Assembly: GCA_002492465.1 (NCBI GenBank)
Contig: DKYT01000015.1
Coordinates: 1 to 44,865 of the forward strand
Length of the DNA stretch: 44,865 nt
Origin: Lachnospiraceae bacterium UBA7093
GTDB taxonomy: Bacteria; Bacillota; Clostridia; Lachnospirales; Lachnospiraceae
Direction: 5' to 3'
Below are positions 25,086 to 33,527 of the stretch, piece after piece. The notes beneath the pieces are model-generated. The model had not been told where the DNA came from. It was given only the letters and a program-made list of their open reading frames with translations, and made no database searches. A program made the position numbers and the translations under genes. Every line of letters starts with the position of its first letter. Within the stretch, counting starts at the first letter, position 1.

Positions 25086-25197
25086 GGATGGATATTTGAC
25101 GGCGGGGTGCCGTAGAACACCGTCGTCAAATATCCATCCTCGCTACCTGGTATGTTGCAGTTTGAACCTGCTATCAGGCATAGCAGCTAACGAGGAT
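25086..25197. repeat. Structured intergenic element C
   Basis: A 20-base-pair stem with one mismatch joins 25086-25105 and 25120-25139, starting GGATGGATATTTGACGG. A second helix, ATCCTCG/CGAGGAT, joins 25136-25142 with 25191-25197 and encloses a CTGCTAT/ATAGCAG hairpin at 25168-25186. It lies after the ABC importer operon and before carB, both on the minus strand. It may end the importer transcript, but no T-tract is seen. Its core is unrelated to the elements at 52-183 and 10028-10160. Confidence 0.6.
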
Positions 25198-25222
25198 ATA
25201 TGGAATTATATAATTAATAAAT

Positions 25223-26251
25223 TTACCGGATACTTTTTTTCTTTCTGTCTGCATAATAGTTTATGACTAACACACTAATTAAAAGCAAGCCCCAAATCAG
25301 ATTTTTTACATAAGATGTAGGCGCCAGATTCAAAATATTCAGCCCTGTGGAAAGCACCTGTAAAGAAAGAACTGCCATCACAACTCCCCACACATTTCCG
25401 CTGCCGCCCTTAGGGTTTACCCCTCCCAGAACCACTGCCAGGATCGCCTGCAGCTGATAAATCAACCCGTAATCCATTTTAGCAGACATAGACCGGCTTG
25501 TTAAAACAATACCGGCAATCGCTGATAGTAAACCGCTAAAGGTATATGCCGCTATTATAATAAGATTATGATTGATGCCGCTGAATTCTGCCGCCTTGAC
25601 ATTTGAACCGATCAAAAACATCTTCATTCCAAGTTTTGTATGTTTCTGAACAAAATATGCAAGCAGGGCTATTGCTAAAAATATTATTATAATCATTGGG
25701 ATAATGCCAAACAAATTTTTTCCCCCGATTACAGAATACTCTTCCGGCAGCCCCTGCAGTGACGCCCCTTTGGTTAAAACAGTAGATATGCCATTAAAAA
25801 TCGACATGCTTGCCAATGTTGCCAGCATGGGAGGAATTTCAATAACCGCTACTGAAAATCCATTAAAAAATCCACAGGCAGCGCCTACTGTTAATGCGAT
25901 GCAAATCCCCATCACCACTATCTTTACATTTCCTGTTCCTCCCATATGGGTGACCATATGGTTTAGCATAAACTGACTTGCAATAATACTTGACAGATTG
26001 CCAATACTGACAATTGAAAGATCTATTCCTCCTAAAATCATTGCAAACATCATTGCAAGTGCATAGATTCCAAATTCCGGCAATTGGATCATCATTGACT
26101 GCATAGTTCCCCTGCTTAAAAAGGTACCTGGCATTAAAACTGACATTAATATGAAAAAGCCAAAAAATATGTTGATTAAAATATAGAGCTGACTGTTTTT
26201 TTTCAACGAGTTACTCCAAAATAATTTCACTTTTTCCCTTGGATTATTCAC
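25223..26251 (-). CDS. RbsC-like sugar/nucleoside ABC permease, second subunit
   Basis: A 342-residue inner membrane protein with eight to ten hydrophobic segments of the RbsC/BPD-transp-2 family. The signature GGIDLSIVSIGNLSSI and the later LGGVNPKGGSGNVWGV are characteristic. The start is taken as a GTG at 26251, with AAGGAGGG at normal spacing, overlapping the previous permease stop by eight bases. Longer in-frame readings back to 26332 lack a ribosome site. It is the last gene of the importer operon and should form a heterodimeric channel with the preceding permease. Confidence 0.88.
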   Translation of the reverse strand: MNNPREKVKLFWSNSLKKNSQLYILINIFFGFFILMSVLMPGTFLSRGTMQSMMIQLPEFGIYALAMMFAMILGGIDLSIVSIGNLSSIIASQFMLNHMVTHMGGTGNVKIVVMGICIALTVGAACGFFNGFSVAVIEIPPMLATLASMSIFNGISTVLTKGASLQGLPEEYSVIGGKNLFGIIPMIIIIFLAIALLAYFVQKHTKLGMKMFLIGSNVKAAEFSGINHNLIIIAAYTFSGLLSAIAGIVLTSRSMSAKMDYGLIYQLQAILAVVLGGVNPKGGSGNVWGVVMAVLSLQVLSTGLNILNLAPTSYVKNLIWGLLLISVLVINYYADRKKKSIR

Positions 26252-27278
26252 TGACTTTCCCTCCTTCTTTTTGTAATGCCTGCATATCAATTTCGTGAAC
26301 CTGCTTATTTCGCATCTTCCTTTTATACGCAATTACCGCTGCATATAAATACATGGCAATCCCCAAAACAAAGGTCTTCCAATAGGATGAAATGCCCACC
26401 AGGATCAGACTGTTATTGATTACCATAAAAAAGGCAAGGCCAAGAACCAGCCCGAATATAGAGCCTTTTCCTCCATTGATCTCAATTCCTCCCAGCACTA
26501 CGATTGATATAATTGTCATTTCCAATCCGATTAAAGAAGCCGGATTCCCCTGACGTATCATAATCGTATAAACAGCGCCTCCCAATGCGGCAATTGTTCC
26601 CGAAGCTCCATATATCAGGAATTGCAGTAATTTCACATTAAATCCGACTCTGATTGCAGAGCTTTTGCTTCCTCCTATGGCAAAAATTCCTCTTCCCATA
26701 AAGGTGAACCGCAATACCAAAAAAGCAAGCAGGAAAACAAAAACAACAATAAAGAAATATTTCGGAAATATATATGACATTCCGTTTTCATCCACTGCCG
26801 TAAACAAATCTGCTTTTGAGAAGGAATTAATATATTCAGGCAAAAAGGTCAGCCTCTTGCTTCCAAAAAACGTATATTGAATACCATAATATATACTTTG
26901 TGTAGCCAAAGTCACAATCAATGGCGGGAAATCAAATACCGCAATAAAAAATCCATTCACAAGCCCCAGTATCAGTCCTATGGAACATGAAAGCAAAAAG
27001 AACAGAACAATATTACCCTCATAACTGCCATTCACAAATAAGAGCAAGGTCACATAAGTGCTTAAAGTGGCAATTGCCGGAAAAGAAATATCAATCCCGC
27101 CCGAGACAATTACAATCATAATCCCTGCTGCAAAAATGCCATAAGGAACCGCCGCCCTAAGCAAATCCACCATATTTCCCAAAGAAAAAAATACCGGATT
27201 CATGCTGCCTATCAGCAAGCATATCATTAATAAAATTACAAAAAGATAAAATTCGTTTTTTGCCAATATTTTTTTCAT
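26244..27278 (-). CDS. RbsC-like sugar/nucleoside ABC permease, first subunit
   Basis: A 344-residue membrane protein of the RbsC family. It carries VSGGIDISFPAIATLSTYVT near the N-terminal third and VLGGIEINGGKGSIFGLVLG towards the end, the two conserved permease loops. The ATG at 27278 follows AGGAGG and lies four bases after the ATPase stop. It pairs with the next permease. Two different permeases rather than one homodimeric RbsC suggest a substrate other than plain ribose, as in the autoinducer-2 or rhamnose-type systems. Confidence 0.9.
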   Translation of the reverse strand: MKKILAKNEFYLFVILLMICLLIGSMNPVFFSLGNMVDLLRAAVPYGIFAAGIMIVIVSGGIDISFPAIATLSTYVTLLLFVNGSYEGNIVLFFLLSCSIGLILGLVNGFFIAVFDFPPLIVTLATQSIYYGIQYTFFGSKRLTFLPEYINSFSKADLFTAVDENGMSYIFPKYFFIVVFVFLLAFLVLRFTFMGRGIFAIGGSKSSAIRVGFNVKLLQFLIYGASGTIAALGGAVYTIMIRQGNPASLIGLEMTIISIVVLGGIEINGGKGSIFGLVLGLAFFMVINNSLILVGISSYWKTFVLGIAMYLYAAVIAYKRKMRNKQVHEIDMQALQKEGGKVSE

Positions 27279-27282
27279 CCTG

Positions 27283-28812
27283 TCACTCCTCCTGTACTCT
27301 GATTTTGTTATATAGCTCCGTCTCATTGATATTTTCAGCCATGACTTCTTCCGTAATCCTGCCGCTTCTCATAATCATAATGCGATTACAGCACATCATA
27401 ATCTCCGATACGTCATCTGAAACCAGGATAATACTCATGCCTTCCCGGGCAAGTGATTTAATCATTTCAATAATATCTGTTTTAGCGCCTATATCCACTC
27501 CCACTGTAGGTCCGTTCAAAATCAGAATTTTAGGATTGATCGCCAGCCATTTCGCCAGTACCACCTTTTGTTGATTACCTCCTGACAAAAAGTGTACCGA
27601 AAGCTCATCAGATTCTGTTTTAACATGCAGCCTTTTAATCCACTCCAATGACATATTTCTAATTGATGCAGATTTGACCAAACCTATTTTATTGCTTAAT
27701 TTGTCCAATACCGTAACGGCAATATTCTGGTTGATAGGCTGATTTAGAAACAATCCTTCTGTCAGTCTGTCTTCCGGAACATAGGCAATTCCATTTAAAA
27801 CGGCATTTCTGACATTGCGGAGCCTTATTCTTTTTCCATCCAATAATATTTCTCCGGAATCAATCCTGCTGATACCAAATAACGCATTTGCCAGGGCAGT
27901 CCTGCCTGAACCCAAAAGCCCGGTAATTCCAACAATTTCATTTTCTTTTATGCTAAAGGAAATATCTGAAAACCCGCCTTTCTGCGTTATGTGCTTTACT
28001 TCTAAAGTGATTTTAGAATTTACGTTTTGAGGAATCCGGTAAGAGGTATTGGTCAGCTTACGTCCCGTCATATAATATATAATTTTATCTTTTGTAAAAT
28101 CCGTCATATTGCCATCCGCCACTTTTTCACCATTACGCATAATAACTATTTCCTGAGACAATTGCATTACTTCATCCAGCTTATGGCTCACAAAAATAAT
28201 CGAAATGCCGGATTCATTCAACCGCTTTACGATTTCAAACAATGCATCCACTTCACATTTTGTTAAGGCTGTAGTCGGTTCGTCCATAATCAAAAGCTTT
28301 GCATCATGGGAAATGGCTCTTGAAATTGCAATCAACTGCCTGTTTGCAACTGACAAATGCTCAACTGTTTCATCCAACGGTAATGCAATTCCCAGCTTAT
28401 CCATTGCAAGCTGTGCCTGCGAATGTATTCTTTTCCAATTCACTATTTTTGTTTTTCTGGTCATTTCCGTATTCATGGAAATATTTTCTGCCACAGTAAG
28501 ATTGGGAAAAACAGAAAAATCCTGGTAGATTACCTCAATCCCTTTTTTCATTGCCTCCTTGGGTGTCATATGTTTCATTATCTTCCCATCTAATTCTATC
28601 TCGCCTTCATCCGGCGCATAAACACCGGAAATGATTTTAATCAGTGTAGATTTGCCACATCCATTTTCACCCATCAGACAATATATTCTTCCCGGTTTAA
28701 TTTCCAAATCAATCCCGTTTAAAGCCTTAATACCTGCAAACGACTTACTTATATTTGATAATCTAATAAAAGGACTGTCTGTCCTTACTCCTTCCTTCAT
28801 ATACTCTTTCAT
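27283..28812 (-). CDS. Double-domain sugar ABC transporter ATPase (RbsA/MglA-like)
   Basis: A 509-residue cytoplasmic ATPase with two ABC domains in tandem. The first has Walker A GENGCGKST and Walker B KLLIMDEPTTAL. The second has the degenerate GLLGSGRTAL in place of Walker A, the signature LSGGNQQKV, and ILILNGPTVGVD. The GP in place of the catalytic DEP makes the second site probably inactive, as often seen in RbsA relatives. The ATG at 28812 is preceded by GGAGG; a GTG at 28827 lies before the site. Family identity is firm. The substrate must be inferred from neighbours. Confidence 0.92.
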   Translation of the reverse strand: MKEYMKEGVRTDSPFIRLSNISKSFAGIKALNGIDLEIKPGRIYCLMGENGCGKSTLIKIISGVYAPDEGEIELDGKIMKHMTPKEAMKKGIEVIYQDFSVFPNLTVAENISMNTEMTRKTKIVNWKRIHSQAQLAMDKLGIALPLDETVEHLSVANRQLIAISRAISHDAKLLIMDEPTTALTKCEVDALFEIVKRLNESGISIIFVSHKLDEVMQLSQEIVIMRNGEKVADGNMTDFTKDKIIYYMTGRKLTNTSYRIPQNVNSKITLEVKHITQKGGFSDISFSIKENEIVGITGLLGSGRTALANALFGISRIDSGEILLDGKRIRLRNVRNAVLNGIAYVPEDRLTEGLFLNQPINQNIAVTVLDKLSNKIGLVKSASIRNMSLEWIKRLHVKTESDELSVHFLSGGNQQKVVLAKWLAINPKILILNGPTVGVDIGAKTDIIEMIKSLAREGMSIILVSDDVSEIMMCCNRIMIMRSGRITEEVMAENINETELYNKIRVQEE

Positions 28813-28853
28813 TTGCACCTCCTCCACATATGCCCTGTCCCTTCATATAATAA

Positions 28854-28884
28854 GGGTGCCAAAACGGACAACATTTTGGCACCC
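28854..28884 (-). terminator. Intergenic stem between binding protein and ATPase
   Basis: A perfect eleven-base-pair stem GGGTGCCAAAA/TTTTGGCACCC with a nine-base loop follows the binding-protein stop. Such stems usually stop part of the transcription or protect the upstream mRNA, giving more binding protein than membrane parts. Confidence 0.65.
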
Positions 28885-28895
28885 CGCTCCACAAA

Positions 28896-29993
28896 TTAGA
28901 ATGGATACTTTGAAACATCATCTCCTGCAAAAATGCCCAGCATATCGCTGCCGACCAAGTATTTACCATCTCTTACCGTACAGCTGTTATATCCGTTAAT
29001 ACCAAGATCTGCTCCTTCTGAAAATTCCGTTGTGCCATCCATAATCTGCTGTGCCAATACGCACATTGCATAACCCGCATTGGCAGGATCCCATAGACCT
29101 ATCATGGAGATACTTCCATTGTTCAAATATTGCGCAGCATCATTAGGTGAAGTACATCCCGTAGCTGCAACCTTTCCCATCAAACCTTTATTCTCAATTG
29201 CAAGTCCCGCGCCAATAACATCCGCCGATCCTGTTCCCATAATTCCTTTCAAATCCGGATATGTCCTGAATAATTCTTCGCATATACTTTGCGCCTGGCT
29301 TACATCCGCCTTTGTCTCTGTTTTTGCACTGACCAACGTCATATCCGGGTAATTTTCTTCCTGATATGCTACTGCCGCATCCAGCCATGCATTATGATTC
29401 GCGTTTGTCAATTCTTCGATAATGGTTGCATACTCGCCCTCATAATTCATGCTTTTTCCCAGGCTCTGCATAAAAAATTCTCCAAAAGCCTGATCTGTAA
29501 ACGCCTCAATATCTGCATCCGTATTATTTAAATTGGCTGCTTCATGGCTTACCACTACAATCCCTTCATCCCGTGCCTTCTGGAGAACTGTCTCAACCGC
29601 TTCCGCTGAATTGGGGACAATGCCTATCACATCAACCTTTTGTGCGATCAAGTCTTCAATGATGGCTACCTGCTGAGACGCATCCGGCGTGCTGGGGGCA
29701 TATAAATTAATTGTACACCCATGTTCTGCCGCATATTTCTGCAGTCCTTCATTCAACCTGTCAAACCACGGGACATCCACTTTCACTACTACCCCCATTG
29801 TAAAGCCTTCTTTCGTCTCTGTCCCGGAATCGGCTTCCGTGTTTTCTTCTGTGCTGTCCTCACTCTTCACCTCAGACGAAGCCGTTACTTCAACCTCATT
29901 ACTCCTGCCTTCTTCTTGTGCACCGCAGGCTACACTCAATGCTGTCATAGCCAGAACCAATATCATACCTGTTAACTTTTTCATATTTTTCAT
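28896..29993 (-). CDS. Periplasmic-type sugar/nucleoside binding lipoprotein
   Basis: A 365-residue extracellular substrate-binding lipoprotein of the RbsB/Peripla_BP_4 type. The signal peptide ends near VACGAQ with Cys23 as the lipid anchor. An acidic Ser/Glu/Thr linker follows to about residue 62. The mature domain starts FTMGVVVKVDVPWFDRLNEG. The first conserved block reads IEDLIAQKVDVIGIVPNSAE, typical of ribose-type binding proteins. AAGGAG precedes the ATG by seven bases. It lies 27 bases after the nucleoside hydrolase, so its ligand is probably a nucleoside or its sugar. Confidence 0.9.
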   Translation of the reverse strand: MKNMKKLTGMILVLAMTALSVACGAQEEGRSNEVEVTASSEVKSEDSTEENTEADSGTETKEGFTMGVVVKVDVPWFDRLNEGLQKYAAEHGCTINLYAPSTPDASQQVAIIEDLIAQKVDVIGIVPNSAEAVETVLQKARDEGIVVVSHEAANLNNTDADIEAFTDQAFGEFFMQSLGKSMNYEGEYATIIEELTNANHNAWLDAAVAYQEENYPDMTLVSAKTETKADVSQAQSICEELFRTYPDLKGIMGTGSADVIGAGLAIENKGLMGKVAATGCTSPNDAAQYLNNGSISMIGLWDPANAGYAMCVLAQQIMDGTTEFSEGADLGINGYNSCTVRDGKYLVGSDMLGIFAGDDVSKYPF

Positions 29994-30020
29994 GCTTTTT
30001 CTCCTTATTCAACTTATCTC

Positions 30021-31001
30021 TTATTTGCAAAAACGCTCTACTATAAAATTCGTAAAATCCTTACTGCGCACTCCCAGTGCAACATGGCAATTAGGAGGAA
30101 GCTTCTTCGGAACTGTGCGCAATATATCATCCCGTATAATCAAATCTCTGGGAATAAACGTAGGTCCAAATTCAATGTCAATATGAAGGTCATATAAATC
30201 CACAAACGAAGGATCTACCAGTACTGCAACACAAAGGGGGTCGTGCATCCAAAGATCTGTATGCTCTGTGGGAACCCCGCCACTGATATATAACATTTTC
30301 TCCTGTTCAGGCCATACTTCCAACATACGCCATGCCGCTTTGGCAATGGGTCTATCGCTGTTCTTAAGGATTTCAACATCACTGGGCGGAACGGGAACCT
30401 TTAACGTTACATCAATAGGGATGATTGTAAAATTCAATCCTGCATCAAATACAATTTTCGTTGCGATCTTATCACAATTGAAATTGTATTCTTCAATTGG
30501 AGATCTGGTAACTCCCGCCTTATCAACTACGGGAACTATAACGCCACCCATGGAAATTACTTCTTTGATGTTGTCTACAATCCGTGGCTCCTTCACAATT
30601 GCAACCGCCAGATTACTTAAAGATCCCAATGTAATCAATGTGACTTCTCCCGGATTCGCCATCACGGTGTCAATGATAAAATCAACTGCATGCCTGTTTT
30701 CCGGCTCAAGAGACGCGTCTGCGTCATCACCCTCATCCAAAATTCCACCGCCTTCATAACCATACCATACCGTACCACTTCCATCGATCGGCTTACTGAT
30801 TCCTGCACATACCGGAATATCCGGCTTTCCTGCAATCTTTAAAACCTTTTTGGCAATTCTGGCACGTTCATACGCGTTTGACCAAACTGTGGTTACGCCA
30901 AGTAATTCAATTTCATCGCTTTGACAGGCAAGCAATAACGCGAATGCATCGTCAAAATCAGTCCCCACATCCGTATCAATAATGAGTTTTTTCTTTTCCA
31001 T
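30021..31001 (-). CDS. Nucleoside hydrolase
   Basis: A 326-residue enzyme of the inosine/uridine-preferring nucleoside hydrolase family, which splits the N-glycosidic bond of nucleosides to a base and a free sugar. The calcium-binding N-terminus reads IIDTDVGTDFDDAFALLLA (residues 7-25). The VTLITLGSLSNLAVA block and the late MHDPLCVAVL motif complete the active site. The ATG at 31001 follows GGTGG. Longer readings to 31103 run through the operator-containing leader. Its partners are an importer and an allulose-epimerase-like enzyme, so the released sugar may not be ribose. Confidence 0.92.
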   Translation of the reverse strand: MEKKKLIIDTDVGTDFDDAFALLLACQSDEIELLGVTTVWSNAYERARIAKKVLKIAGKPDIPVCAGISKPIDGSGTVWYGYEGGGILDEGDDADASLEPENRHAVDFIIDTVMANPGEVTLITLGSLSNLAVAIVKEPRIVDNIKEVISMGGVIVPVVDKAGVTRSPIEEYNFNCDKIATKIVFDAGLNFTIIPIDVTLKVPVPPSDVEILKNSDRPIAKAAWRMLEVWPEQEKMLYISGGVPTEHTDLWMHDPLCVAVLVDPSFVDLYDLHIDIEFGPTFIPRDLIIRDDILRTVPKKLPPNCHVALGVRSKDFTNFIVERFCK

Positions 31002-31052
31002 TTTCTTTTCCACCTTTCTTTTTGCATTTTTATAGTTACACCATAGCGCTAT

Positions 31053-31064
31053 GTTACCGGTTAC
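31053..31064. promoter_or_regulatory. LacI operator, nucleoside hydrolase leader
   Basis: GTTACCGGTTAC matches the operators in front of the epimerase except for one base that breaks symmetry. A perfect CATAGCGCTATG palindrome touches it, and an outer TTACACCA/TGGTGTAA pair (31036-31043 with 31068-31075) brackets both. Confidence 0.7.
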
Positions 31065-31144
31065 ATTTTGGTGTAAAAAAATATCTTGCGAAATGCTTTC
31101 CATATTTCACTGCCATACGGCTGACCATCTTTCTCCGGTTATTT

Positions 31145-31156
31145 GTTACCGGTTAC
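31145..31156. promoter_or_regulatory. LacI operator just downstream of the hydrolase promoter
   Basis: GTTACCGGTTAC is identical to the site 92 bases downstream in the transcript direction. It lies where transcription from the adjacent promoter would begin, a classic repression position. Confidence 0.75.
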
Positions 31157-31170
31157 ATCGACATAAAAAA

Positions 31171-31199
31171 ATTTTATAGTACTTTTCATCTTATGTCAA
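31171..31199 (-). promoter_or_regulatory. Promoter of the hydrolase-importer operon
   Basis: On the minus strand a perfect TTGACA (31199-31194) lies 17 bases before TAAAAT (31176-31171). The operator at 31145-31156 follows at about the start of transcription. This gives the importer operon its own promoter apart from the epimerase. Confidence 0.75.
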
Positions 31200-31257
31200 T
31201 GATATTTGTGTAAGTATTTCTATTTTGTTGAAAATGCATTGTTTCATACTTTCCTTT

Positions 31258-32172
31258 TTATACACTATTCACAGTCGGGTTTTTACATTTTATTTCCGGG
31301 AAATCATGAAATGCTTTGCGGATAAATTTCAAGGATTCTTCCGCTTCCTGATCCAATATCTGTTCCGAGCAATCTTCCTTTAAATTCCTCCAGATGCGAA
31401 TATCCTGTCCCACTTCCCCTCCGCAAATAACAAACGGCTCCATAACCACGGTTCCCGTATAGTTAATTTCCCGCAGCGCCTTTCCAATTTTTTCCCATGG
31501 GACAATCCTCCCCTGTCCTGGAAGTTTGCGATTATTCTCCCCCACATGAAAATGCCCCAGCTTCTTCCCCGCAGATAAAACCGCTTCTTCCAAAGAATCC
31601 TCCTCTATGTTCATGTGGTAAGTATCCAGCATAATTTTCACATTTTCCTGGCCAACTGCATCAACATAATCCAGGCATTCCCTCACCGTATTAATCAAAT
31701 AACCTTCATGGCGGTTTAAAACTTCCATGCCCAGATCAATTTCATATTCACCCGCCCACTTTGCCAGCTCCCGCATATTTTTAACGCTGCGTTCCAAGTC
31801 ACCCATTTTATCCGGTTTTTTTGAATAATCTGCCGGCCAGCAGGAATACAATCCTCCTCCCACCTGATGGATTCCCAGCTTTTTCAATATTGGAAAAGTT
31901 TTTTTCCAAAACTGAAATGCATTTTTTACGATCGCCGGATCTTTAGATGAAATGTCTTCATTGGGCTTTGGACCATACCCTGCCGTAAGAAGAATTCCTG
32001 ATTTTTCTTTACAATCCCTCAATTTTAGGATTTCATCTTCCGATAAATCCGTCAAACCTGCACAGGAAATTTCCAGAATATCAAACCCCAGTTTTTTAAC
32101 TTTTTCTACATACTTTACATAATCCGCCCCCCATTGCTTTTCCCAATAAGCATAGTAAATTCCATATTTCAC
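31258..32172 (-). CDS. D-psicose (allulose) 3-epimerase-like sugar epimerase
   Basis: A 304-residue TIM-barrel enzyme of the ketose 3-epimerase family, which interconverts ketohexoses such as D-psicose and D-fructose. The N-terminus KYGIYYAYW closely matches clostridial D-psicose 3-epimerases. Catalytic residues align well: E150 in GMEVLNRHEG, D183 in MLDTYHMNIEED, H209 in GHFHVGENNR, and E245 in VVMEPFV. The start is taken as GTG at 32172, with AAAGGAG eight bases upstream; an ATG at 32196 would add eight residues. Tagatose- or L-ribulose-type epimerases are close relatives, so exact substrate is uncertain. An operator lies directly upstream. Confidence 0.88.
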   Translation of the reverse strand: MKYGIYYAYWEKQWGADYVKYVEKVKKLGFDILEISCAGLTDLSEDEILKLRDCKEKSGILLTAGYGPKPNEDISSKDPAIVKNAFQFWKKTFPILKKLGIHQVGGGLYSCWPADYSKKPDKMGDLERSVKNMRELAKWAGEYEIDLGMEVLNRHEGYLINTVRECLDYVDAVGQENVKIMLDTYHMNIEEDSLEEAVLSAGKKLGHFHVGENNRKLPGQGRIVPWEKIGKALREINYTGTVVMEPFVICGGEVGQDIRIWRNLKEDCSEQILDQEAEESLKFIRKAFHDFPEIKCKNPTVNSV

Positions 32173-32196
32173 TCTCTTTTCTCCTTTCATCTTCAT

Positions 32197-32212
32197 TTGT
32201 AACCGGTTACAA
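32197..32212. promoter_or_regulatory. LacI operator in front of the epimerase
   Basis: TTGTAACCGGTTACAA is a perfect 16-base palindrome between the epimerase start and a TATTATACT -10-like stretch at 32226-32218. Its centre is 103 bases from that of an identical copy upstream. Confidence 0.85.
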
Positions 32213-32299
32213 TTTTGAGTATAATACCGCTTCTATCCATAAAAAGCTACACCTGTTTTCACCTCCCTTCGTTTTTAATACCTCTGAAATTCAGCCTCC

Positions 32300-32315
32300 T
32301 TGTAACCGGTTACAA
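32300..32315. promoter_or_regulatory. LacI operator downstream of the regulator gene
   Basis: This is an identical perfect palindrome, TTGTAACCGGTTACAA, 48 bases after the regulator stop codon. The pair of identical sites could support a repression loop across the epimerase promoter. Confidence 0.85.
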
Positions 32316-32363
32316 TTCCTTTTAAAACAAATTCTGGATGTTCCAGTTCTCCAGAATGCGTTT

Positions 32364-33368
32364 TTAAATATGTTTAATTACCAGTTTAGGTTCAATAATA
32401 TACTTTATTTTGGGTTGATCAGGATCCTTAATTCTCTGAAGCAATAAATCAGCCGCCTTTTTCCCCATGGAGTATACGCTTCTCTCTATATAATTATAGT
32501 TGATGTCAAAAAATTCCAACGCCTTTATGTTGTCAAATCCAATGCAAACGATCTCGCTGTCTTTTATTCCCTTTTCTTTTTTTGCCCTGAAAAAGCCCAT
32601 TGTCGTATTATTATTACAGGTCAGCACAGCGGTGGGTCTTTCTTTAAGGTCGAGGCATTGTATACTCAATTGGTAAGCCTGGCTTTCCGTATAATCCCCA
32701 AGAAATATGTATTCATCCCTCATTTTTATATTATATTCTTTTAAAGCCCTTTCATATCCCCGTTGTCTTTCCCTGGCTAAAATCCTGTCAAGACGTGCAT
32801 TTATGATTGCTATTTTTTTGTGTCCTGACTTAATCAAAGCTTCCGTTGCTTCATATGCTGCCAGTTCATTGTCAAAAAACACACCGTCTGCATTTTGTAA
32901 AAATTCTAATTCTCTGTCCACAACAACCACGGGAACATCCAATGACTGAATCCATTTTTTTAACATGCTCTGTTCTTCATTACCGCTATAATCAACCGCA
33001 GGCGTATAAATCAATCCTTTTATTCCATTCTGCCTTAAGATTGCCAGAGCCTTCATGTCCTTTTCTTTCTTGTCGCCAGAGTTGAAGCACATTACTGTAA
33101 GCCCAACCTGCTCCATTGTGTCCATGATCCCTCTCAACATTTCACCAAAAAACGGATTATCTATCTCTGGAATAATTACTCCTATTGTGGAAGATTCTCT
33201 TTTAGATAAATTTCTTGCGGTGGTCGATGGCATGTAGTTATACTTCTCAATCAGCTCCACAATTTTCTGACGGGTATTAGCATCTACCAGTCTGGAATTA
33301 TTCAATACTCTGGAAACCGTCGTTTTAGATACATTTGCCTCCTTGGCAATATCTCCTATTGTAACCAT
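32364..33368 (-). CDS. LacI family regulator of the nucleoside/epimerase module
   Basis: A 334-residue repressor. The N-terminal LacI helix-turn-helix reads TIGDIAKEANVSKTTVSRVL with the hinge helix ARNLSKRES near residue 55. The ribose-binding-protein-like effector domain begins TIGVIIPEIDNPFFGEML. The start has GGGAG. It is the first gene of the cluster, and four AACCGGTT-centred sites lie within 2.4 kb downstream, so it is the natural binding partner. The effector is probably the imported compound or its sugar. The regulator has its own promoter and no operator copy there, so autorepression is not apparent. Confidence 0.92.
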   Translation of the reverse strand: MVTIGDIAKEANVSKTTVSRVLNNSRLVDANTRQKIVELIEKYNYMPSTTARNLSKRESSTIGVIIPEIDNPFFGEMLRGIMDTMEQVGLTVMCFNSGDKKEKDMKALAILRQNGIKGLIYTPAVDYSGNEEQSMLKKWIQSLDVPVVVVDRELEFLQNADGVFFDNELAAYEATEALIKSGHKKIAIINARLDRILARERQRGYERALKEYNIKMRDEYIFLGDYTESQAYQLSIQCLDLKERPTAVLTCNNNTTMGFFRAKKEKGIKDSEIVCIGFDNIKALEFFDINYNYIERSVYSMGKKAADLLLQRIKDPDQPKIKYIIEPKLVIKHI

Positions 33369-33403
33369 TCTTCTCCCTGCTTAGATCATCAAATATAGTT
33401 GTT

Positions 33404-33432
33404 ATAATAATTTATTTCATTTCTTTTTTCAA
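33404..33432 (-). promoter_or_regulatory. Promoter of the LacI regulator
   Basis: On the minus strand TTGAAA (33432-33427) and TATTAT (33409-33404) are 17 bases apart, 36 bases before the start codon. Confidence 0.6.
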
Positions 33433-33527
33433 TACAATAATTCTACAAAATGAAGCAATCATTTTTATGCATTTTTTCAATATTATGTTTTTACCATTTC
33501 TTATTCCCATTAAAATCCCATAAAGCT

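Noticed and set aside
32364..33368. Autoregulation of the LacI gene by the AACCGGTT operator.
   Set aside because: No copy of the operator lies near its promoter at 33404-33432. The nearest copy is after its stop codon.
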